Assembly (NCBI GenBank): GCA_902728285.1
Contig: CACVBU010000918.1
Coordinates: forward strand, 515,086-579,085
Source: Clytia hemisphaerica
Taxonomy: Eukaryota > Cnidaria > Hydrozoa > Leptothecata > Clytiidae
Direction of reading: 5' to 3'
Length of the DNA: 64,000 nucleotides
Below the pieces are notes generated by a model. The model ran no database searches, was not told the origin of the DNA, and was given only the letters and a program-made list of their open reading frames with translations. Position numbers and translations under genes: made by a program. This document shows, piece by piece, positions 46,854 to 58,878 of this stretch (position 1 is the stretch's first letter; each line of letters opens with the position of its first letter).

Positions 46854-47738
46854 TCATAGCTCCGTGAAGTTTCAGTTTGGTTAAGTATGAAGGTAGATGA
46901 ATTTGATTCCTCGTTGGCATTTTCTCACCATACATATCGACATAAATCCTCAGTCAAGCCCTCGTTACCCAAGTCTTCTTGGCGAATCTATTTTGCATTT
47001 TTAGGGGCCTTTCAAACGACTTCTCCTCTTTTTTGAACTTTGCCACGCTTTGTAGAATAATGTATCATTGATTCCTAAAAGCTTTTTCCAATCACAAAAG
47101 CAAACCCAGTTTCCGAAAACCATATACCGTGCCGTCTTCACGTCTCTGAAAATAAATCGAAATGATTCCAGTTATATTTATTGCTTGAATCTGAGAATCA
47201 ATTGAAATAACCAAAATTAATACTGATAAATCGAGGCGCAAGTAGAGAGTGGTGCTGGCAGAATGGATGATCATTTACGAAATTATAAAAGAAGATAGAT
47301 TCGAAAACAGTCGAAAGTCAATCTCCTTGAAAATGCAAACTTCCCCATCTTTTTAAACTGCCACCTAAATTTAGTTCCATACAAGTTAATCTCGGAGAAA
47401 TCAAATGACGTGGACGTGCGGCTTAATTATTGCATAAATCGCATAAATCGCATAAATCAAGCCTTCAAAGGCTGTCGTTTTGAGCGCAACAGGAGTTGAA
47501 ACTTTGTTTTTTTATAAGAGCAAGTTAATTTGATTTTGGGCTGACCCTAAGGCTGTTTTGAAATTTGTTTTAAAACAATAGAACTTTAGTACTGAAGGCC
47601 TAAATTTGAGGCAAAAGGCTTCTATGAAACTGTTCTTATAATATATTAGAAAAAGCGTTTAACACTCTTTGCTAGATATAATCACGTCTTTTTATTAATG
47701 TTTCCTTATTATTATATTCTGTTTGTATTATTAAACTA

Positions 47739-48096
47739 CTTTAATGGGATAAATTTTCGCGGGGATTAATTTTCGCGGATTTCGCGGATTTGGGTGTCAT
47801 CCGCGAAAATAAGTCCCATTGGAAATTTGAAAAAGGCCCATCCGCGAAATATTTCTAAACAAAACTCAAAATATGTCAAATAAATACTATTTGAATGGTT
47901 ACTTGCATCAAAGAGGCGCAAATAATGTGTATTTGAACAACCAATATGCATGATTTGACAGTAAAAGTCACAAAATCGAGAAAATAATGCCCCCCATTAG
48001 TGCCATCCGTGAAAATTAATCCCCGCGAAATCTTAAAATTTCGCGGATGAGCTCAACCACGAAATTTAATCCCCGCGAAAATTTATCCCATTAAAG
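47739..48096. mobile_element. foldback MITE with TTTTCGCGG arms, unit B
   Basis: The counterpart of 40393-40716, with the same CTTTAATGGG ends and TA flanks and an additional internal CGCGAAATCTTAAAATTTCG segment. It may represent the fuller ancestral form. Confidence 0.8.
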
Positions 48097-48768
48097 TAAA
48101 CGAATAAGTTTAAAGGATCTTAAAAATACATTGAGCCGGAAACAGCAAAAGTAAGAAGAAAGAGTGGGAGGATCGTCCCCCCCCCCCAAGAATAAAACCC
48201 CATAACAAAAACCATTAAAAAACAACATTTTCAGCCTCTGTAAGGAGTCCAAAAATAACAGTTCTATTCCCTCAGTGTCAATTTTCTAACTTTGGTTTAA
48301 ACGTACGAACCCAATCTCGCAAACTACCGACGGCTATCCATTCCCGCCATTCCTTTTTCTATCTCCACTTTTTATAATAGAAGATATATGTGTGCATGAG
48401 AGGGTAAAAACAGATCCTTACTTTGATCGTATTCCAACGAATGTTTCGAACTGTTTCACTATGTATTCTCCATTGTTTTTGTATGATAATCTTTGAAAAT
48501 CATTGCGAGCGAAAAATCTATCCACAAGTTGCAGTTTTCCCAAGCAATCGTTTTTGCAAGATGACTCGAGATAAACAACATGATCCTCTGAAAAAAAAAA
48601 CAAGCAAAAGACTCATTGACTTGAAAGTGAATGTTTAAACTGTAGCGTATGAGCTAAATAATCCATCCAAGGATTGGACAGGATAGAATAACACGAATAG
48701 TAAGAGTAAAAATAACCTGAAATCTATCAACAACCTGTTAATTTATGGCAAGTTCGAGAAAAAGGTAA

Positions 48769-49100
48769 TTAAAATTTTCTTCTCACTACTAAAAGAGTAA
48801 TAATTAAATGTCTTACAACTTTTCTTTTTACTTTTATGAAGAAAACCATGTTTTGTACCGAGTGACTTAAAATAAGTTTAAGAGTTTGATGGCTAATTAG
48901 TAAATGTGAAGATATACCCATTTCTTTTTCCATTAAAAAGGAAAAAGCAAGCTTAAAATTGGTTAATATCTTTTTGAATTTAATTTTATATTTGTTTTGC
49001 AATTCTTTTGATTTTTGTTGGCATCTTTTAATTTCTGAAGGAACTTCATTGTTAGAAAATATTTTAGTTGGTTTTCCTTATTATTTTTAGATTTTTTATA
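48769..49100 (-). other. possible 5' coding trace of gene A
   Basis: The open minus frame reads CQQKSKELQNKYKIKFKKIL then LTNFKLAFSFLMEKEMGISS. It is Lys-rich and not recognised. The position just upstream of the first duplicated exon makes a gene A 5' exon possible, but no convincing splice sites tie it in. Confidence 0.25.
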
Positions 49101-49162
49101 GTTTTCACTTGATTTTCGCACATTTTTTATGTTCTAAATACATGTTTTCTTTTTAAAAGCAA

Positions 49163-49520
49163 GTGTATGCCCCTTGGTCAGGCTCGTGTATGCTTAAGTT
49201 CTCAAAGCATTCAGGCATAGTTTATGCTTATTATATGCTTAAGAATCATCATTATGATTCACCCCGAGCCAAGTTTTTAATGAAATTTCAGAAATTTTGT
49301 GAAATTTGTTCAGATTTTGGGAGCAGTGGAATGTTAACTAGTCGTGGAAAGTCTTATTTTTTACTTGACCTCTACCAAACCTTTTTAAACAGATAAAAAC
49401 GACCACTTGAAAAATATTTTAGGCTGACATATATGCTGATGTTATACTTTGGAATTCTGCAAATCTGAGCCTTCATATGCTTATAAGCGTTATGCTTACA
49501 AAAAAAAACATGTACTTTTC
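49163..49520. repeat. uninterrupted copy of the 3841/8816 repeat
   Basis: Contains TTATGCTTATTATATGCTTA, GATTTTGGGAGCAGTGGAAT, TTACTTGACCTCTACCAAAC and GCATATAAGC-like stretches in the same order as 3841-3964 joined to 8816-9010. A weaker relative may lie near 58140-58290. Non-coding. Confidence 0.75.
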
Positions 49521-49565
49521 TTGATTTTTTATGTTCAAGATTCTTCAAATAGTTTGCTGTCTATT

Positions 49566-49901
49566 TCATAAGTTTTCTTCTTCTGGTTCACTTTCAGGTT
49601 CAGTTAATAATGACTCGACAATTAACGATGTTTCAGTTTCCACAACTTTCGGCAGTAATGAATTCTCAATCGAATTTTCCAAAGTCCCATTTAAACTTTC
49701 TAGACAATTGGTCGATGTATCCGTTAATGTTTTTAAAGATTCGATACCAAAAGACTCATCAAAACTTTCAAAGTTTATAGTGCTTACAATAGCTGAAGAG
49801 TTTTCCTCTCCTAAGATTTTTCTGCGTTTGGACAAAGGAGAAGATGGAATCACTCCTCCTAAGAACTTTCCACGTTTCGAAAAAGGAGTAGATGCGATCA
49901 T
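49566..49901 (-). other. candidate first exon of gene A
   Basis: A 111-codon minus frame from ATG at 49901: MIASTPFSKRGKFLGG, then PSSPLSKRRKILGEE. These are two related basic motifs (a likely nuclear localisation signal), followed by a Ser/Thr/Glu-rich tail ending EPESEPEEENL. A GTAAGC donor lies after about 44 codons. Composition fits a disordered N terminus of a nuclear protein. The link to gene A is positional inference. Confidence 0.35.
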
Positions 49902-50279
49902 TTTGAAAGCTTTCCTCTACTACAACTATTTTTGCACTCTAAAAGATTTTCAATCCAAAAGTTTTTTTTATTGGCTAGAAAAACTTATTTAGGCGCGCAA
50001 ATTTAATAGAATCTAATTGATACTAAAAAAACGCGACTGAGTTGAAAGTCACGACATTGAAACACGCACAACTTAGATTTTGAAATTTCTGCTATTGAAT
50101 CAAAAATATTCCCAGCAAGAGGCTTTTCGTGAAAATGAAAAATCACAACCAAGGAGCTAGCATTGTACAATTTACGACTGCGAGGGAAAAAATCTTCCTT
50201 GTAATAATTTGCATTGCGCTTAAAAATGTCAGACACAACAGTACCAAGAAATCATTTATCATATTTCATAAACATTTTG

Positions 50280-50620
50280 ACCTACACGTTTTTTTTTATA
50301 AGGAACCTTAACTTTGCTCTGAGCCTGGAGTTCCTTATTTTTACAGAAAATTTCAGCCTCAAAGTTCCTTATCGAGTTCCTTATTTACATAGCTGCTAGG
50401 TCAAAGGAAACTATGAAAATGGGTGGTTTTATGGAAACATCGACTATTTCAACAAAGAACTCGGAGAATACAAGATAATTGCTAGTTCAAGTGAAAACTC
50501 TTACTGTTCCTTAAGACTTGTTTTCTATCCTCAGCCTGGGCAGTTCCTTAACAATTCCTTATTTTTTGGACCATTTTCAGCCTCGAGTTCCTTATAAACG
50601 TGTTCCTTATATTAGAAAAA
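50280..50620. repeat. GTTCCTTAT word cluster
   Basis: Short words such as GAGTTCCTTAT and CAGCCTCGAGTTCCTTAT recur at about 50327, 50359, 50374, 50540, 50550 and 50590 in a non-coding stretch. This is an irregular short repeat of unknown origin. Confidence 0.5.
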
Positions 50621-50845
50621 ACGTGTATTTCACTCATTTCTTAATTTTTATAGCACCCTCTGCATCCCTTTCAAAGCAAAAGGAAAACAAGGACACCAGA
50701 ACATTGCGTGATGAGATCGGCCAAATTTTTCGGTCCTGTGCCGGTAGGACTTGAACTAGGGGCGCCGCGACCGATGCCGCCCTGTTTTTTGACCCTGCCC
50801 GAATAAAAAGTCGAAAACGACAAAAAACTTTCTGAGTTTGGGCAC

Positions 50846-51531
50846 ATCTCAGGTAAGTTATGGCATGTCTCAAAAACCTGAAAATTACCATAATTTTTGA
50901 AGGCCATTAGCCGGCAGAAAATGAGGAAACCAATGATTTGCAACGAAGGATACCATGATGAAGTTTCGCTGTAGGGGTGTTACCTAATTGTTTACGCCCT
51001 AATTTTCGCGAAAAACCGCAAAAACTAAAAAATGCTGACGTCAGCAAAACTTGTTTTTTAAATAACTCCAGTTTGGCTAAAGATAGAAATATGAAATTTG
51101 GACTGAAGTTGCACATTATTAAAAGGATCATTTTGCAAAAAGAAAATTTTGAAATTTTGCTGACATAAACACTTTTTTGCAAAATTTCGTATGTTGCTGA
51201 TTTCTGCTGACGACAGCAAAATTTTGAAAAGTCCTTTTTTGAAAATTGACCCTTTTAATGATGTGCAACTTCAGTCTAAATTTCATGTTTCTACCATTAG
51301 CCAAACTGGAGATATTTAAAAAACAAGTTTTGCTGACGTCAGCACTTTTTGGTTTTTGCGGTTTTTCGCGAAAATAAGGGCGTAAACAATTAGGTAACAC
51401 CCCTTCAGCGAAACTTCATCATGGTATCCTTCGTAGCAAATCATTGGTTTCCTCATTTTCTGCCGGCTAATGGCCTTCAAAAATTATGGTAATTTTCAGG
51501 TTTTTGAGACATGCCATAACTTACCTGAGAT
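50846..51531. mobile_element. palindromic foldback element (686 bp)
   Basis: The two halves are inverted copies at roughly 90 percent by eye, centred near 51190. Outer ends are ATCTCAGGTAAGTTATGGCA and its complement. Inner words include GCTGACGTCAGC and GTTTACGCCCT. It lies between the divergent genes A and B. No coding. Confidence 0.85.
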
Positions 51532-51757
51532 ACGCGCATTTGGAAGTTAGGAATTGATTTGATGGCATTTAATGGGTTAACATCCAGTTGATAAAAAAAG
51601 AAAAATAGAATTCTGGAAAGTTATTCTTTTAAGACGTGCAGTGGAAAGAAATTGAACATATTAGTTAAGTTAACATTAGGTTTTACTGCCCAACAACCTG
51701 TGATACCTCTTGTTATTTTTTGGATTCAACCCACCTAGTTATTAACATTGATATAAG

Positions 51758-51892
51758 TCCATTCCATTCAAGTTGGCGCTCTTTTTTGCTACCATGTTCA
51801 TGTGGGAACCACTACATAGACATACATATTACAAGAGGATTCGTCTAATTACACATGGTAGCAAAAAAGAACGCCAACTTAAATGAAATGGA
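51758..51892. repeat. small MITE
   Basis: About 39-bp arms (TCCATTCCATTCAAGTTGGC...; right arm its imperfect complement) around a 57-bp loop. Words inside include TTTTTTGCTACCATG. Non-coding. Confidence 0.75.
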
Positions 51893-53900
51893 CCTCAATA
51901 TAAAATTCAACAGTACCGAAAGGTTACCCTTTCTTCCCCATTGAATTTTAGAGATTCATTTTATTTAAACATTTTTGGACACTGACTTCGTTTTCAACTA
52001 TTCCAGTATTATTTCAAAGTCTTTCTTCAGTGTTCAAAATAGATTTTCGCGTCAGACGGAAATAGGGATTTACACAAAAAGCTACACTCTTCACATTTTG
52101 CGGACCTATTATTCTTCAGTTTGTTTATGGTTACAGTCCTCATTGCAAGTTCGTCTTTTAACTTTGTGCTAAAACTAATGAAAAACTATCGGTGATAGTT
52201 CTTTATTCGTGAGAGCCTGGTAGACTGCGACATTATCTTCAAAACTCCTTTTACTCAACTTTTAAAACGCAAGGGTTGATAGGCGTATTCTTTCAGTGTA
52301 AAAGCTATTCCTAACAGGAAGTTACCGAGAGTGAAAAACATCATATTTTCTTTTTTGCCCAGGTTCAGAATGTAGTCCAAGCAAACAGGTTATGATTACG
52401 GGCATGGATGAGTGGCAATGGGTGGAAGAGTAACTAGTTCATACCTGAAAAATCTTACCAAAGTTTGCAAAAACAAAAATATAAATATAAAATATAAAGA
52501 GGTCCATAATCTTTAGAGGGTCAATATTTCCGAAAGATTAGAGAAAATTCGAAGAAAAAATCAAGAATCAGATCAATTTTCTGCAAAAACCTCCCTACTC
52601 TTAGGTGCCAAATAAACGCCCCCACCCCTCCCCGCTTGTTAATTTTTCAAAAATTCCCCGTCGGACCTTATATAGCTATTTTGGCAGGATGTGTGCTCTC
52701 TAGAGAATAGCTTTTCGACCTTGGACATATGGCAGTCCCATCTTCTAGCTGTTTTTTATAGGTCCAAGGATTTTTGGGTTGAGAAATAGTCATCAACGAA
52801 AAATGACACCCCTGTCTCAGTGCCCTGGTGAAACTTTTTTCCTCATTGGAGATGAAAATTTCTATCAAAATCCCAATGGGAATAGAAAATATATTGCATG
52901 CAGCTCGAAAACGTCAGTGGGGAAGTGGGGATGGTTTTGAAGTACAATTATCTCTAATGTCCCACTCGGTGGGGTTGATATTTTAGGTTATTTTTTCAAC
53001 CTGAAACGATATTTTGGCTAATTTTTCGAGTGAGGTGGAGACTCGACGAGTCTGTGGCACAGGGGTGTAAAATTTGCGATCTTTAGAAAGGAAAAGAAAG
53101 TTGATGGTATTTAAAACGTGGTATAATTTTAATTTGACTCTGGTCTTCACTCAGAACGAGACTTAAGTAGGGCCTCTGCTGGCTTTGTCGTCACTTGAAG
53201 AGTTTGTTTGTACTTTTGGATATTCATTAAAAACTATCAGATTATAAAACAGTGAGAAAGCCAGGGTTTCCGCTTCTTTTTAACTTCCAATCAACAATGA
53301 AGTAACCTGCTGTTGTGTCTTAAATTTAGACCACCTGAAAAGTATTTAATTACATTATTATATTTGCATAAGGCCTCTTAGGTCACGAAATTAATTTTTG
53401 AGGTGTAGAATTAACGATACAACCACACAATGTTTGAAATGAAGCCTTTCACACAAAAAATGTAAATTAAAATAAATAAATGAATAAATAAATCAAAACT
53501 AAATTTTCAACTATTATCTATGAAAACAGAGTGTTTTCTTTACCCTAAATTTCATAAAGTACGTGACGTGTTAAACACTCTTAACATGTTTTGGACAACC
53601 CTCCAATAAAAAGAAGTAACTATATCAGAAATGTTTTGAAAGGAGGTCTTTTAAAAATTTCCAAGACCTTTCACGTTAGGATTTTTAAGGGTAAGCCACA
53701 TCTCCAAAAGTCGCAAAAATACGATTAAATGCTACTAACTAGTAGTCAAATTGATGAAAATATGATTTCCTACTTTAATTTTGAGAATACGAGAGATACC
53801 GCTAACAGTTTCAATCTCTATTTGAAACAGAGTTTATTTTAACTCCTCAAACACTCGCTCAAATGACTAGCCTGTCCAAGACAGGTACGGCTTTTTTCCA
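51893..53900. other. no gene supported
   Basis: A minus frame at 52668-52868 (66 codons) has no recognisable features. A C-rich patch lies at 52615-52640 and an AT-rich simple stretch at 53465-53500. Nothing else is supported. Confidence 0.4.
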
Positions 53901-53904
53901 TTGT

Positions 53905-54145
53905 ACCGTGCCCTCTGAAATAGCGAGCACCTCACCAAAAACCGAGATTTTTCATTCCATTTCTTGGTGAGTTCTACTTTGACGATTTTTGAAAAATAGA
54001 AGCCTTTCAAGTGCTTTGACGCAATACCGTGCCCTCTGAAATAGCGAGCACCTCACCAAAAACCGAGATTTTTCATTCCATTTCTTGGTGAGTTCTACTT
54101 TGACGATTTTTGAAAAATAGAAGCCTTTCAAGTGCTTTGACGCAA
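53905..54145. repeat. 121-bp tandem duplication
   Basis: Two perfect back-to-back copies starting ACCGTGCCCTCTGAAATAGC (53905 and 54026). On minus the single unit reads as protein-like (CVKALERLLFFKNRQSRTHQ, a stop, then VFGEVLAISEGTV), vaguely like a helix-turn-helix. It could be a decayed upstream gene A exon. Confidence 0.8.
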
Positions 54146-55680
54146 ATTCGATTTTTTTCGCTACTGCAGGAAATTCGAAAGCTAAAAGTGATGTAAAAAA
54201 ATCGAATGTTTGGAGCCCCAAACATTCGAAAAAGTCGCAGAGTGGAATAGAAGTTAGTTGCCCTGAGTATCAGAGTTTTCAAAAAACATATCAACCTCTG
54301 ATGACCAAATGTAATTGAAATGATTTTTTTTTGCGAAGGAATCCTCTACATGATTCCCAAATGTATAACAGTAATTACTAAACTATTAATTATGGCAATG
54401 TTAATTTAATGGAATCGAAATAATAGAAATGTCTTTATGTTATGATTTCTCTGTCGCTGACTCTTTTTAAAAAGCGTCGATGACATCTTTGAGTTGTGTT
54501 TTCAACGACGCGAATAAAAATATCAACTTGCAATTTACTCTAAGATCTTGGATTGTCGTCATGGTTACTGTTCTCTGCGTTGATTGCGCACTCAGTAGAA
54601 TCTTGATTGGTCGGCACAGGTCGAAATATGGGAAAGCCATAATTGACGGTTTTTTGAAAAAACTTTCGTAAGCATATGATATGCACAATGTGAGGCTAAA
54701 AAAAGTTTGCTAAGCCTAATGAGCCTCAGCACAAATTTCTCGAATGCTTTATAAAGCAAAATGGGTGTATGAGTACTTTAATTAAGGACAGAAACTTTCG
54801 CATGCAGAAACTTTCGCCTTTTTCGCGATTTCGACCCTTTTTCTCGAAAGTTACTGCCTGGTAAAAAATTAAACCTGAAAAACGCGAAGGAACTGTTTGC
54901 GAAAAAGGGGTGCTGATACAGGGGTGTTTTCATAGGGCGATTTCCCAATGGTAATATTATCTGTTTTTCATAATAATGAATTCAATGTGATGTGTTTTAT
55001 GCATAAACCTCAGCATCGCTTTCCCAGTGTCGTTTGAGTATCATGGTAAACGCTATGGCTTAGCAGCTCAAGTTTGTAAAATCACAGTGTCTGTCAGCGC
55101 CCTGATTCCTACTCCTTCGGGATTAGGACCCTTTTTGATACATCCTGAATGCTCACGTCAGTCTGTCTGGAAGGAAAACCTCAAATTATTTTCTTCCCGG
55201 TCGGGGAAAATGAAGTACGTAGCGTGGTTAGCAGGGAGCAGACGGGGCTGCCTCCTCGTACGGCGGTTTTTCTCAGGGGGTGTCGAAATGGAAGTTGCGC
55301 TATAAGGCCTTTCAGAACAAAATTCTCAGCGCCATTTTCTTTTCAAATCCAAAAAAATATGGTAATTTTTCGAGAAAAAAAAGGGAATATTGGTAGAGAA
55401 ATATTCCCCCTGGTAAAGGAAGTGCGAATTTGTCAACGTTTCAACATTTTATCTCCCACCGTTGGTCACCACATCACTGGTAAATGTTTCATCAATTTGA
55501 TTATTTAGTAGCGAATTTTCTTTGAAGAAGTCCTATAAATAATACGAATCATATTAATGAACCATGTTAATGTGAAGGTAGGTTCGGACATTTCAAAGAG
55601 CCATAAATTGAATCTAAACCAGTATAATTTGATTATCCAAAATTGTAAACGAACTAACTTCGACCAGCATTTTTTATCAG
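54146..55680. other. divergent spacer with uncertain coding traces
   Basis: Plus and minus frames near 54467-54690 and a locally GC-richer plus frame at 55027-55305 (92 codons, no domain) are open but unrecognised. This interval probably contains the 5' ends and promoters of genes A and B. No promoter motif can be fixed by eye. Confidence 0.3.
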
Positions 55681-56345
55681 ATTTTATTCAAGATTTCAAC
55701 AAGTTCGTGTTGACGTTCTAGTGGGAGAAATTTTATATGATATTCCATTTGAAATTTCAATCGATCAGGTATGTAATTTTTTTACATTGAATACGGTGTA
55801 CACATAAAAATAATTCTTAAGAAGAGAAATAGTTCATTAAAGACCTACACACTTAGCAATCTCCTCAAATTTTTTCATAGATCAAATTTCAAAGAATTTG
55901 CTGGACATACATACTAAAGTGATGACCCGTGAAAGAATTCAAGGTAGGAAATTATTATTTTAAAAAATGTATTGTTTTTCCATACATAAACCTCGCTACG
56001 TTTTAAACGTTATTCTAAAGGCCGTTACAGTAAAAAGTGTCTAGTATAAAATATAATTAAAATGATTGATCGTCCTGAATATTTTCAATGTAAAGTTCAA
56101 ACACAGAAGCGTTTTTATTTTATTTGAGTAAAATTTAAAACATATATGTAGACGTTTCGTTGTCATCTGATCACCATCATCAGTAAAATTGAAATGAAAT
56201 TCTATGTCATAAAATATCATTTCATATTCTAAGTTGAAAAAAATTTAACTTTTATTTTAGAAGAAAGTCATATCACGATCAAGAAGAAAACGAGCTGCCG
56301 AACGAGCTGATAATTTTTTTATGTGTAAAGCTTTTTTATTTTAAG
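55681..56345 (+). other. possible small spliced gene or pseudogene
   Basis: Three exon-like blocks: 55681-55768 (acceptor TTATCAG; FQQVRVDVLVGEILYDIPFE; donor GTATGT), 55881-55943 (acceptor CATAG; donor GTAGGA), and one from about 56262 with the basic KKVISRSRRKRAAERADNFF. Phases between blocks do not agree, so it is either decayed or misread. Splice-like signals and basic composition are its only support. Confidence 0.25.
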
Positions 56346-56752
56346 GACAATTTATTTATTATATTTCCAATAAATCATAAAAATATGGGATCTATTTTTC
56401 ATTGTTTCGTAAAAGTTTGAATATTGGAAGGATGAGAATAGTAGAACTAAAAATGCATCAGGAATTAAAAGTTATGTACCTACATTTTTAGGCGTTCTTT
56501 TTGGGTACTAAAATTAAATTTAATTTTCGTGCACTACAATTCTTAATTCTTTGAACTTTTAGTTTCACGATGGTTTTTTTTTCGAACAGCAGGGGGAATC
56601 GTAAAACAGATTTGTATAATACAATTCATAGGCTAATTTTTTTTGCTTCGTGATGTCTACGTAAAGTCAATCACGAAAATTATGTGTGAAAGTCCTTAAA
56701 AGCACTGTCCAAGGTGAATCTCTGGAATCATTATCTTTATTTGAAAATTAAA

Positions 56753-56938
56753 ATGTCTTCGCTCAACTCGTCATCTGATAGCGGCAAAAAAGATAAGCGG
56801 TGGTTTTTAAAACTTTTATCCAACCAGAGCGTAAACTTATTTCGCGTGAAAAGTGGGAAACCCATTGCAAGCCAAGCCGGAAAAGAAGTTGGAAATGTGG
56901 TGGCTGTGAGAGAAGGAAAAGATGAAGGGCAGATTATT
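56753..56938 (+). pseudogene. gene B exon 1
   Basis: Starts at ATG 56753 (MSSLNSSSDSGKKDKRWFLK) and runs exactly 62 codons to a GTAAGT donor in phase 0. Residues 30-62 (VKSGKPIASQAGKEVGNVVA) are Gly/Ala/Lys-mixed. No signal peptide or membrane segment. A good start choice because upstream stops close the frame. Confidence 0.65.
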
Positions 56939-57435
56939 GTAAGTATTTTAAAAAAATACGTAATTCAATTTTTTATAAACTTTCTTTGATCAATAGCTAC
57001 AGTCCACCGAAGTTGGTCCATTTTATCTGTTTTGCCCGTTTTTGACCTATAAGCCTACTTTAGAGGGCTGTGACTTTTGATAGAAGAAATATATGAAAGA
57101 ATTAAATACATACTTGAAATCAGCGAAGTTCAAAGATGAATTGAATTAGTTTGGCTCATTAGAAAACAAATTTAATTTTGTTCTTCTTCTTTTTTTTCAT
57201 TTTCAAGTTCTCCTACTCATAGTTATCTTTTCAACGAGTTATGATTTTTAATAATGTTTTTTCCTTCAAGAGCAATTAACCAAACTGTGCGGACTGCAAG
57301 TTACAGCAAAATACACACAAAATGCTGAAAATAATAACACGTGTTAAGGGAGGATATAATAAAAATATTCTTGTGAACATCATGAATATCAACAAAGCGT
57401 GGTACGTTGACTTAAGGTTCTTTTTTACTTTTAAG

Positions 57436-57745
57436 GTGATGTTTCAACATGCAACAAATGCTGTGAAATTACAAATATGCGATTTTGAATGGACAGAAAA
57501 CGAGGATTGTCAGCCGTTCGAAAAATGTGTTTGCGATGCACAGAGATTCATTGAAAAATTTAATTCGCTTTTAAAACCTCGATCGGGAAACGAAACATCT
57601 CCTATTCCAAGCAAACGACCTTTAGCAACAGCTGTCGCTAGTTCCTTATCAAAAAGACGCAAACAAGACGAAGCACAAGGATCAGGAACAGAGACTATGG
57701 ATGTTTTCTACAGTAAATTGAAGACGGAAGGAAAAATGTCTTTTG
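57436..57745 (+). pseudogene. gene B exon 2
   Basis: After CTTTTAAG: VMFQHATNAVKLQICDFEWT, CQPFEKCVCDAQRFIEKF, then a basic, disordered stretch with SLSKRRKQDEAQ (likely nuclear localisation), ending KMSFG at GTATGTG. The basic motif resembles the SKRRKIL motif of the candidate gene A first exon. Confidence 0.65.
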
Positions 57746-58602
57746 GTATGTGTCATACATTCTCTTCACTACGTGATCACTAAATTAATTTCCTTGCTTC
57801 TTTTTCTACACTTTCTTCATATGCACGTAAAGTTACTCGTAAGACTTAAAGGGGGGTTTGTACTTTTAAGATGTGACGGGATTTGCCCTTTTTTAGTACG
57901 GTATTACGGGATTTGACGAAAAAAAAAGACCTTTAAAGGAATAGGGAAATTTTCCCAACTTGCCTACTATTTCTAAGTCTTCAAGCAGAGAATTTGCTTA
58001 CCACAATATCAGTTTCTTTGAAAATTAAAAAATGTTAACAAAATCCAAAAAATAGGAGTATTTTAAAAACTTTGAATAGTTAGCACTTAAGTTTACAGGA
58101 ATGTTTACTTTTTTTTATTTCTTAAGCAAAGATTAATTTTTGCTGAGCCTGGGCATTGCCTGGGCATATGCTTATAAATTTTCTGAATTTCTATTGTTCT
58201 ATAACACTAGATCTATAGTTTTCAAACCAAAATCTCACCCTTATTATACTTATAAGCGTTATGTCTATGAATAACAAACTTGTGTATTCAACTAAAACCC
58301 TGGACTTTCTATAAATTTCACTTAAGGCAAAAATAAATAAATTTAGTGCTTCCGGAAACTATTGAAGTTCTATTTCAATGATCAAAAGTTATCAAAAAAA
58401 GCAAAAAAACAATTTTTTTCCGGCCGGCCGCATGAAAGCTTTTTTTCCTTCACCCGCATTCCGGAAACGCTACATTTTCTAAAATTATATTTCTTTAAAT
58501 CTTTCACTTCATTCTTAATTTGATTTCTTAATTACATATTTGAGAAATTTTTTCAATCTATTTCTGACGAGAACAACGCAATAATTTACGCTTTTTATTT
58601 AG

Positions 58603-58878
58603 GTTATGTCGATATTCCAGTAATTCAAATGGCTGGTGCGACCAATAGATGAAAATTTTGTCAAAAACTTGAAAGAAGATATAAGAAAACACCCGCTCTG
58701 TGTCCCCAACCTGTAATTTGCCTGGTTGAGAGTGTCAATCGGTCGGAAGATTACAAAGCTGGACAAACAAATGTTTACACGGCGATTGGAGGAAACCATC
58801 GTCGTCGTGCAATCATGGACCTTATCACAGATGGGACTTTTGATGAAAATACTACCTTGTCGACTGCCCTTGTTTTCG
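58603..58878 (+). pseudogene. gene B exon 3, ParB-like core
   Basis: Phase 1 entry gives GYVDIPVIQM. A shift then gives WLVRPIDENFVKNLKEDIRK and HPLCVPN, and a second shift gives PVICLVESVNRSEDYKAG then VYTAIGGNHRRRAIMDLI. The order (VRPI strand, helix, P-x-I strand, GGNHRRRA) is that of the ParB/sulfiredoxin fold, with GNHRR corresponding to the G-E-R-R nucleotide-binding box. Confidence 0.75.

Larger units (their letters stand above)
43417..48587 (-). pseudogene. gene A partial copy B
   Basis: Exons equivalent to copy A (5' to 3'): 48587-48422, 47145-46734, 46560-46439, 46201-45796, 45658-45633, 45394-45328, 44804-44574 and 44304-43417 (with the Mutator-like element). The last two C-terminal exons are absent because the unit starts beyond them. 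Transcripts from this side would have to splice into copy A. Breaks private to copy B are a 25-bp tandem duplication (46804-46853), a 2-bp deletion near 47035 and a 4-bp deletion near 44727. The core exon 46201-45796 remains open, unlike copy A. Confidence 0.65.
41618..48813. repeat. tandem duplication, unit B (7.2 kb, internally deleted)
   Basis: Corresponds to 30368-41617 of unit A but lacks the equivalent of 31363-35206, where a 30-bp inverted filler (42504-42533) sits. Shared features include both foldback ends, the Mutator-like element with its 9-bp repeats, gene A exons and the TTCGCGG MITE. Very low divergence indicates a recent event. Confidence 0.9.

Noticed and set aside
49531..49992. 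Plus-strand 153-codon frame
   Set aside because: The opposite strand (49566-49901) has the more protein-like composition, with basic motifs and an acidic tail.
50700..50845. Second tRNA-derived SINE on minus
   Set aside because: A B-box-like AGTTCAAGTCCT is present at about 50744-50755, but no acceptable A box or tRNA-like body was found upstream.
55027..55508. Plus-strand frames of 92 and 119 codons
   Set aside because: They overlap in different frames, have no recognisable domain and show no convincing splice link to gene B.
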